A DNA stretch of 64,000 nt from JAGXFP01 sp039714535. GTDB lineage: Bacteria; Desulfobacterota; Desulfobulbia; Desulfobulbales; JAGXFP01. This document shows positions 24,499-30,481 of this stretch, piece by piece. The first letter of the stretch is position 1. Each line of letters opens with the position of its first letter. The notes beneath the pieces are model-generated. The model had not been told where the DNA came from. It saw only the letters and a list, made by a program, of their open reading frames with translations, and did no database searches. Made by a program: the position numbers and the translations under genes. Where the stretch lies: positions 1 to 64,000 of the forward strand of contig JBDLJC010000017.1 in the NCBI GenBank assembly GCA_039714535.1, read 5' to 3'.

Positions 24499-25340
24499 GC
24501 GGTCTTATCTGTCTTTTTCCATATCCAGTATCCACCTAATAACAGGCTCATAACGATTATGATCGAGGCGTCAAGACTGCCTCCACCTGCATAACCGGGA
24601 CTATGAACTATCTGGTAATCTTTGGGTGCTTCCGTAACTTTTTCCTTGAACATTTCGAGCTGTAGGTCCAGGTTTGTGACGAGTTCCTTACTGGCCTCAA
24701 TAAAACCTTTTTCGCTGTCCAAACGTTTCTGTTCGGCAAGATTAACAGGAGTGGCATTGCTTTTTATTCGACTGATTCCAGGAGCTCGGAAAAGCATTTT
24801 CTTGCTTTGGATATCATATACAGCAGCATCCATCATGGTGTGGGTGTCGTTTTTCTCCCCGGGTACAATATATGCGCCTACCAGTGTCCAATAGGTTATG
24901 GAGGCTAGTCCCTCATCGGTAAACTGTGATTGATCGAATGAGAGCAGGGCAATAACATCTATGCCATACATGGTTTTAATCTGGTTTAAATTGGCAAAAC
25001 TCCCTTTGGGGGACAGGTATGCTGACGGTATCAATTCAATTGATTTGATGAATTCATGTTTTTTGAAATGGTCACTGACATTTTTCATCAGGTCCATTTT
25101 GTTTCTTTCAGTTAAGTTTCGATTACGCCGTCTGCTTTCCGGTACAAATGCCACCCCTACTTTCAATGGGAGAGTGAGTCTTGGAATTGATGGTGTTTCA
25201 ATCACGCCCTCTTTGTCAGGGTAAAGATAATCGACAACACTGCTACTGGTATGCCTCGTCTTGAAAGCACAACTGGTAAAAATGATCAATAAACTCAAAG
25301 TTATCAATATCAAGCTAATTGGCTTTCTCTCAAATTTCAT
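24495..25340 (-). CDS. rhombotarget lipoprotein (GlyGly-CTERM)
   Basis: 281 residues. The N-terminal signal peptide ends in a lipobox (IIFTSC, Cys24). The C-terminus has the tripartite GlyGly-CTERM signal: AGGGS, a hydrophobic helix (about 258-275), then basic KKTDK. It is therefore predicted to be lipid-anchored at the N-terminus and cleaved at the C-terminus by the adjacent rhombosortase. The body (about 60-230) shows no catalytic motif I know; the family is known as rhombotarget lipoprotein. Function unknown beyond processing. Confidence 0.85.
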   Translation of the reverse strand: MKFERKPISLILITLSLLIIFTSCAFKTRHTSSSVVDYLYPDKEGVIETPSIPRLTLPLKVGVAFVPESRRRNRNLTERNKMDLMKNVSDHFKKHEFIKSIELIPSAYLSPKGSFANLNQIKTMYGIDVIALLSFDQSQFTDEGLASITYWTLVGAYIVPGEKNDTHTMMDAAVYDIQSKKMLFRAPGISRIKSNATPVNLAEQKRLDSEKGFIEASKELVTNLDLQLEMFKEKVTEAPKDYQIVHSPGYAGGGSLDASIIIVMSLLLGGYWIWKKTDKTA

Positions 25341-25361
25341 AATCCACCCCTAATTTAATTT

Positions 25362-25447
25362 GCTCTAACGACCATAATTACTTGCCGACCACGGAACCCA
25401 CTCCCATAAGGCCGCACCGCTTCTTGCGGCCAAGTGAATTTACTGAT
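25362..25447 (-). other. possible attC-like site
   Basis: On the minus strand ACTTGGCCG (complement of 25427-25435) pairs with CGGCAAGT (complement of 25380-25387) leaving one extrahelical base, which is characteristic of attC. The site ends in a GTTAGAG core (25369-25363) just before the lipoprotein gene. The opposite outer box is degenerate and the box spacing is long, so this is weaker than the site at 27296. An internal GGCCGCA/TGCGGCC hairpin is also present. Confidence 0.35.
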
Positions 25448-25535
25448 TGTACATTTTCCTTAAATATTGTTCTTGTTTTTCAACATCAAATGATGTATGT
25501 AAACAGGAACACCAAAATCTTAGGAGATTAATTTT

Positions 25536-26189
25536 ATGCAAAATACCATATTGCAACCTAACACACCAGGACAGAAAAACGCATTAGAATCACTCGATTT
25601 AACACAGGAAATGTTTAAGGAGATAGGCCAAAGGATTTTATTGGCTCATAGTCAGGCAACAGCGAATGATGCAACCATGGCTCCTGGCATGTATGCATAT
25701 TTAGCAGCTGTTAGGGGGGTACGAGACGTATTGCACGGAAATGGCTGGAAGGCTTCAAGGCAGGCTAATATTGAATTGGCTACAAACGCTCAGCAGAAAA
25801 TTAGTATTTTGGTATCGAGTGGTAATAAATATATTGGGAGAGAAGAGGGTGACCCAGGAAATAAGAACCCAAAAGGTAGGCAAACCCAAAAAATAATTTT
25901 TGAAAATTTTAGACAGCTTTCGTTATTTCCTGAGCTTGAAGGCAAAGAACATCGTGATGGTGAAAATGCGTCAACCTGGTTTTTGTTCTACCGTTTGGAT
26001 CTGAAAAGAGCTGAAATGCGGATGGAACTTTCTCTGCCTACGCAGTTTGACTTTTATGAATTGAAAGTCAGTGGTTGGATGCAAAGAATTATTTTGGATT
26101 CCATTGAATTTGATAGTGTTTCAATTGAGATAGAGCCTGATTTTGCTCCTGAGGTTGAATTTGATATTAGGCGTAAAGCGAATGATTAA
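25536..26189 (+). CDS. uncharacterised partner of an XRE-ImmA/IrrE protein
   Basis: 217 residues, AT-rich, soluble, no signal peptide. The N-terminal part is helical and the C-terminal 60 residues are beta-rich and acidic (FDSVSIEIEPDFAPEVEFDI). I recognise no domain. Its stop overlaps the start of the XRE-ImmA gene by 8 bases, the tight coupling typical of toxin-antitoxin or defence modules. Start ATG 25536 has AGGAG 9 bases before it. Confidence 0.6.
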   Translation: MQNTILQPNTPGQKNALESLDLTQEMFKEIGQRILLAHSQATANDATMAPGMYAYLAAVRGVRDVLHGNGWKASRQANIELATNAQQKISILVSSGNKYIGREEGDPGNKNPKGRQTQKIIFENFRQLSLFPELEGKEHRDGENASTWFLFYRLDLKRAEMRMELSLPTQFDFYELKVSGWMQRIILDSIEFDSVSIEIEPDFAPEVEFDIRRKAND

Positions 26190-27288
26190 TAAAAGCAGCT
26201 TTAACCACCGTCGGCTCAAATTTGCGAGAAAGAGACGTGGGGTTACCATTAAAGATATTAGCGGTAAGATTGATATAACAACCAGGGCCTATTCAAATTA
26301 TGAAAATGGGCAAAGAGTACCGCCGAAAAACACATTAGAATTATTGTCCAGTATATTGGATTTCCCTACTCAATTTTTTTACCTTGATGACCCAATACCA
26401 TTAGACACTTCCTGCGTTAGCTTTCGCTCTCTAGCCAGAATGTCTGCAAAAGTACGCGATCAAGCATTGCATGCTGGGCAAATTGCATTGGAATTTTCAA
26501 AATGGCTTGATAGTCAATTTGATTTGCCGATGTCTGACTTACCTGATTTGCGAAATTATGAGCCAGAAGCAGCAGCTGAAACATTAAGGAGTGAGTGGGT
26601 GATCGGAGAGCTCCCTATTAAGAATATTATTCACCTGCTAGAGGCCAAAGGTGTTCGAGTCTTTTCTTTAGATGAAGAAACACAGGATATGGATGCATAT
26701 TCTTTTTGGCAGGATAGCGTACCATTTATTTTTTCAAATACCAGGAAAACTGTAGAGCGCAGCAGGTTTGATGCAGCTCATGAGCTAGGTCATTTGATAC
26801 TACATAAGCATGGTGATGCTAGTGGGAAAGAAGTTGAAGCCGAAGCGAACCGTTTTGCTTCCGCATTTTTAATGCCACAAGGAAGTGTTGTTTCACGCTC
26901 TACAAAATTTACTACATTAAATTGGCTTATTTCAGCTAAGACATTTTGGCGTGTTTCAGCTGCGGCGCTAGTTAGAAGATTAAGCGATTTAAAGATAATT
27001 ACTGAATGGCAATATCGGACATTAAGTATTGAACTCTCGAAGAGAGGTTATATGAAGAAGGAGCCTAATGCCATTAAAGAAAGAGAGTTGTCTAAATTAC
27101 TCCCAATGGTTTTTCAAACTTTGCGCCAAGATAAAATAAGTAAAAATGATATTGCAAGTGATCTTGGTGTTTATGCAGTTGAAATTGATAAATTGTTGTT
27201 CAATTTAACGCTAACTCAAATGAATGGCGGTGGAGCAAGTTCTTTAAGAACAAAAAAGGATCGGTCACATCTTAAGGTTGTTAAATGA
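26182..27288 (+). CDS. XRE-type HTH fused to ImmA/IrrE metallo-endopeptidase
   Basis: 368 residues from ATG 26182. The N-terminal HTH (about 9-65, with YENGQRVPPKNTLELLS) is followed by a linker and an ImmA/IrrE (peptidase M78) domain with HELGH at about 200-204 and a later Glu in EVEAEANRFASAFLMP. Such proteins cleave a repressor or antitoxin, or serve as the antitoxin/regulator of a linked gene. The overlapping upstream gene is the probable partner. This resembles known two-gene toxin-antitoxin-like modules with ImmA domains, but neither toxicity nor phage defence can be read from sequence. Confidence 0.85.
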   Translation: MINKSSFNHRRLKFARKRRGVTIKDISGKIDITTRAYSNYENGQRVPPKNTLELLSSILDFPTQFFYLDDPIPLDTSCVSFRSLARMSAKVRDQALHAGQIALEFSKWLDSQFDLPMSDLPDLRNYEPEAAAETLRSEWVIGELPIKNIIHLLEAKGVRVFSLDEETQDMDAYSFWQDSVPFIFSNTRKTVERSRFDAAHELGHLILHKHGDASGKEVEAEANRFASAFLMPQGSVVSRSTKFTTLNWLISAKTFWRVSAAALVRRLSDLKIITEWQYRTLSIELSKRGYMKKEPNAIKERELSKLLPMVFQTLRQDKISKNDIASDLGVYAVEIDKLLFNLTLTQMNGGGASSLRTKKDRSHLKVVK

Positions 27289-27295
27289 TTTTTAT

Positions 27296-27386
27296 GTATA
27301 ACGTCTAGCGTAACCTGATCGCGCCAATGAACCTTGTCGCGTAGAACTGCCACCGTTCACACGGTCAGGCTACGCTTTTGTTAAAT
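27296..27386 (-). other. integron attC recombination site
   Basis: Read on the minus strand: R'' ATTTAAC (27386-27380), an AAA spacer, and L'' AGCGTAGCCTGACC. A loop containing a TGAAC/GTTCA pair follows, then L' GATCAGGTTACGCT, an AGAC spacer and R' GTTATAC (27302-27296). L'' and L' pair over 14 bases with two G-U-type mismatches. It lies directly behind the stop of the gene at 27386-28192, in cassette order. R'' is the exact complement of the GTTAAAT core at the far end of that cassette (28217-28211), as the cassette excision rule demands. Confidence 0.75.
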
Positions 27387-28192
27387 TATTCAAAGAAAGA
27401 ATCCTGGGTAAGTCGCCATTCATTGTTTGCCCATAATGACGTATCATCAATAGATTTTACTTCAGATTCACCAAGTTGTACCCCCCAATCATTTCCGATA
27501 TTTATTGCTTCTTCTTTCACGGATAAAAACATTTTCGTCGTACCATTTATAACCCATGATTTGTATGCTTTCTCGGAGTCAGGATGCCACAGTGTTACTT
27601 TAAATGGGTATAATGAGGTGTTTTTAACAAAAATTTTGCCGACTCTACCGTCAAACTGCTTAGGCATATAAGATGTTTTTGGTGTTAAAATTAAATCATT
27701 TGCTGCTTTTGATCTTTTTTCCACAAAACTCTCGGCATGAAGCAATAAGGTAATGCTTGCATCCTTTAATTCATTTGATCGTAACCAAGTTTTCAGTTTT
27801 GTTTCATTAGAGGTGTTTACAATGTTGTTAGGTTTCCAATACTCTCTCAATAAATTTGAAATAGCTATATCAGTTTGAGCTTTGGTAGTCGTTAGCTCAT
27901 TTTTCACTAGTTCGGTTTGAGCCTTAGTACTCGATAACTCATTTTTTACTATTTCGGTTTGCTCATTAGCTATTTCTACGTTGTGGAAATTTGATGATGC
28001 TACACCCAAACATAACACAATGAGTTCTATTACAAGCGATTTGAACAGCAAATTCTTATAACGCTCATCTATGTGCACTAAATATCTTGGTGGGTTTCCA
28101 TGACCAAATATTGAGAGCAGGGTCATAATAGTAGTCACAACGAAAGCAAGAACAACGGTTATACCAATTATGTTTATAAGGATTGGTTGCAT
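27386..28192 (-). CDS. cassette-borne membrane protein with coiled coil
   Basis: 268 residues, AT-rich. Two membrane helices (about 5-29 and 49-66) precede a coiled coil containing two near-identical 14-residue repeats (TEIVKNELSSTKAQ and TELVKNELTTTKAQ, about 79-106). A soluble C-terminal domain (about 115-268) of unknown fold follows. The ATG is only 19 bases from the attI-like core and the stop abuts attC, the layout of an integron gene cassette. No family recognised. Confidence 0.7.
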   Translation of the reverse strand: MQPILINIIGITVVLAFVVTTIMTLLSIFGHGNPPRYLVHIDERYKNLLFKSLVIELIVLCLGVASSNFHNVEIANEQTEIVKNELSSTKAQTELVKNELTTTKAQTDIAISNLLREYWKPNNIVNTSNETKLKTWLRSNELKDASITLLLHAESFVEKRSKAANDLILTPKTSYMPKQFDGRVGKIFVKNTSLYPFKVTLWHPDSEKAYKSWVINGTTKMFLSVKEEAINIGNDWGVQLGESEVKSIDDTSLWANNEWRLTQDSFFE

Positions 28193-28204
28193 TGGGCGCT
28201 CTTA

Positions 28205-28332
28205 TTTTAAATTTAACTATTGATTAGCAGGCACATTTGCCTCGATAAGTTGATATTGAAGGTGCCTTTGGGCATTATTGCTCCTTGTGTGATATTAGAC
28301 CTGTGACTTCAAATATATGGCAGGGCGGGAGA
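28205..28332 (-). other. attI-like region
   Basis: The core GTTAAAT (minus strand, 28217-28211) fits GTTRRRY. It lies between the start of the intI remnant (28333, plus strand) and the first cassette gene (minus strand), exactly where attI is found. The boundary core and the attC R'' box of the cassette are complementary over all seven bases. Confidence 0.55.
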
Positions 28333-28431
28333 ATGTCAATGCAAAAGAATCTTAGGCTTTTGGATGAGGTGCGGAACGGAATTAGATTGCTTCACTACTC
28401 AATTCGCACCGAGCCTGTTGTTGTGATTTGA
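28333..28431 (+). pseudogene. intI: truncated integron integrase IntI (N-terminal remnant)
   Basis: ATG 28333 opens 32 codons reading MSMQKNLRLLDEVRNG then IRLLHYSIRTEP, and a stop at 28429. This matches the N-terminal SAM-like domain of integron integrases ([26 protein letters not shown] in IntI1). After EP the frame is lost: in another frame DLINKN continues where DWINKY-like residues are expected, so a frameshift and substitutions are present. The catalytic domain is gone. It is divergent from the adjacent cassette, as intI genes are. Confidence 0.7.
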
Positions 28432-28476
28432 TAAATAAAAATAGCTCAAGTCCGCTCTTGGCTATTGTTATCTAAG

Positions 28477-28549
28477 TCATCGTACCAGGTGTTTTCCCCT
28501 CCTCTTTAAGTCCCTCTAGTCCATGCCAAAGGATGAAATTGTAGATTAA
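28477..28549 (+). repeat. 73-nt direct repeat, copy 1 (upstream of HAO-like gene)
   Basis: From TCATCGT to AGATTAA this segment aligns with 30203-30275 at roughly 75% identity with few gaps. Shared blocks include CCAGGTG, GTCCCTCT and AGATTAA. It lies 290 bases before the cytochrome ATG. The rest of 28432-28839 holds a small CTCCGG/CCGGAG hairpin and the ribosome-binding site (AGAGGGAG), but no gene. Confidence 0.55.
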
Positions 28550-28839
28550 GTGAGAAGCTGCTCCGGATAAACGCCGGAGTTCTCCTTTGATTCCATAATC
28601 TCTTTGTTTTCCAGCTTGATTTTATTCGAGGATGGTACCTCTGGAGTTTTCCCTCAGACTTTGAGAGGGAACAAAATTAGTCCTGTTTGACTTAAGTCAA
28701 GGTCGAGTGAAGGCCCTTCATTCTAGGATGTCTGGAATCATTGGGAGGGACCAGTTCCTTTTTGGATAACCGGTTGCGTCGGGATCGATTTCACCCGGTG
28801 GAAATATTAACTTCAAGAGAAGGGTAGAGGGAGAAAGAA

Positions 28840-30069
28840 ATGAGAATGAAAAGGTTCGTGTTGCTGGCAAGTTGTCTAACCGCATTTATGCTGGCCGCCC
28901 CCGGTGGCTTGTTTGCTGCCGAGAGTAAATGTATAAGCTGTCATAAAGAGATTACCCCGGGTATCGTTAAGGACTTTCTGTCCGGCGAGATGGGTAAGTC
29001 CGGTAGTGTTGATTGTGCCACCTGCCACGGTTCAGACCACACCGGTGCGGCTGATGTCGACAAGGTGAAATTGCCCACCGAGAAAACCTGCCAGGAGTGC
29101 CATGAAGAGCAGCATGATCAATACATGTCCGGTAAACATATGGCGGCCTGGATTGCCATGGATGCCATGCCGAAAACCGGCCTTCAGCCCCATGCCTATA
29201 TCCAGGGCATGAAAGGCTGCGGCGGTTGTCACAAGATCGGTGTCCGTGATGAAGCGACCAAAGCCGCTTCCCGTTACGGTTCCCCTTGTGATTCCTGCCA
29301 TACCCGGCATAAATTCTCCAAAGCCGAAGCCAAGAAACCGGAAGCCTGTCGAACCTGTCATATGGGTTTTGACCATCCCCAATGGGAGATGTGGTCCGGC
29401 TCTAAACATGGTGTAATCTACCAGACCGAAGGCGATACCGGTCGGGCTCCCACCTGTCAGACCTGTCATATGGAAGACGGTAACCACCGGGTTATGACCT
29501 CCTGGGGCTTTTTGGCCGTAAGACTGCCCGAGGATGATGCGGAGTGGATGGGTTATCGGGCCACTATCCTTAAAGGGTTGCATGTCCTTGATCCCCAGGG
29601 CGCGCCGACTGCACGCCTGGAAGTTGTCAAGGCCGGCATGGTTGCCCGTCTGAGCAAGGAAGAATGGCAGGCGGAGCGGGATCGGATGGTTAACGTTTGC
29701 ACCAAGTGTCACAGCAAAAAATACGCCGAGACCAATCTCGGTAATGCCGACCAGATGATCAAGGAAGCCGACAAATTGATGGCCGAGGCCATTGAAATAG
29801 TGGCCGACCTCTACACCAGGGGGATCATCAAACCGGAAGAGGGCAAGGCTGCCTATCCGGATCTGTTGACCTTCTATGATGCGATTACCCCGGTTGAGCA
29901 GACGCTCTACGTCATGTTCCTTGAGCATCGGATGCGGGCCTTCCAGGGTGCTTTCCACATGAACCCGGATTATACCACCTGGTACGGCCTGGCGGAGATG
30001 AAGAAAGATCTGGTTGAGATCAAGCATGAGGCCGAAAGAATGATCACCGAGTCAACTCGGAAAAAATAA
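28840..30069 (+). CDS. octaheme c-type cytochrome, HAO-like
   Basis: 409 residues with a cleavable signal peptide (about 1-27). Eight CxxCH heme sites are visible: CISCH 31, CATCH 59, CQECH 84, CGGCH 127, CDSCH 150, CRTCH 170, CQTCH 206 and CTKCH near 288. The helical C-terminal part contains RAFQGAFHMNPDYTTWYG, the segment in which hydroxylamine oxidoreductases carry their cross-linking Tyr. It belongs to the HAO/octaheme family. In anaerobes such enzymes are often thought to reduce nitrite or hydroxylamine rather than oxidise. No quinol-oxidising partner is adjacent, and a terminator follows at once, so it is monocistronic. Confidence 0.85.
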   Translation: MRMKRFVLLASCLTAFMLAAPGGLFAAESKCISCHKEITPGIVKDFLSGEMGKSGSVDCATCHGSDHTGAADVDKVKLPTEKTCQECHEEQHDQYMSGKHMAAWIAMDAMPKTGLQPHAYIQGMKGCGGCHKIGVRDEATKAASRYGSPCDSCHTRHKFSKAEAKKPEACRTCHMGFDHPQWEMWSGSKHGVIYQTEGDTGRAPTCQTCHMEDGNHRVMTSWGFLAVRLPEDDAEWMGYRATILKGLHVLDPQGAPTARLEVVKAGMVARLSKEEWQAERDRMVNVCTKCHSKKYAETNLGNADQMIKEADKLMAEAIEIVADLYTRGIIKPEEGKAAYPDLLTFYDAITPVEQTLYVMFLEHRMRAFQGAFHMNPDYTTWYGLAEMKKDLVEIKHEAERMITESTRKK

Positions 30070-30098
30070 GACGGTTAACTAAATAATAGTTAAATGCT

Positions 30099-30134
30099 AC
30101 GGGCGCTTCCTTGCGAGGAAGCGCCCGTTTTTTT
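30099..30134 (+). terminator. terminator after the octaheme cytochrome gene
   Basis: A perfect 13-bp stem (30099-30111 with 30116-30128) and TGCG loop, followed by seven T. Confidence 0.95.
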
Positions 30135-30202
30135 CGATCTAATCGAGGTTGTTGGCGATTAACAACCGGGCAGCCATCCTCGTCGGCTTTGTTGTCAATA
30201 AA

Positions 30203-30275
30203 TCATCGTTGCCAGGTGGTTCCCTTTCCCTTTTGCGTCCCTCTCGTGCATTTTAAAGATGATATTGCAGATTAA
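30203..30275 (+). repeat. 73-nt direct repeat, copy 2 (upstream of ileS)
   Basis: Homologous to 28477-28549. Apart from this, 30135-30481 shows only an imperfect CCGGATTACAGCCGG hairpin and the ileS ribosome-binding site (AGGAGA). Both copies precede a gene by about 210-290 bases, so a shared leader element or an old duplication flanking the cytochrome gene is possible. Confidence 0.55.
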
Positions 30276-30481
30276 ATAAAAACCAACCCTGTATAAAAGA
30301 CCGGATTACAGCCGGATTGCCGCATTTTAGTATTGCATCTTGTAGTCGAGCTGTTATTTTACCCGGACATTTACGACCATACCCTAATAAACGGGTCGTT
30401 TCCCTGGTGTACCCAGAGGAAATATGGCCGGTTTTTTTACCGATAACCAGTTGGAACCACAAGTAAAACAGGAGACAGTCC

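Noticed and set aside
29032..30027. A 331-codon minus-strand frame opposite the octaheme cytochrome
   Set aside because: The plus strand has eight CxxCH motifs and a signal peptide. The antisense frame is a by-product of codon usage.
30451..30460. T-box-like TGGAACC upstream of ileS
   Set aside because: The flanks do not match the AGGGTGGNACCRCG consensus, and no specifier stem or terminator/antiterminator pair is visible.
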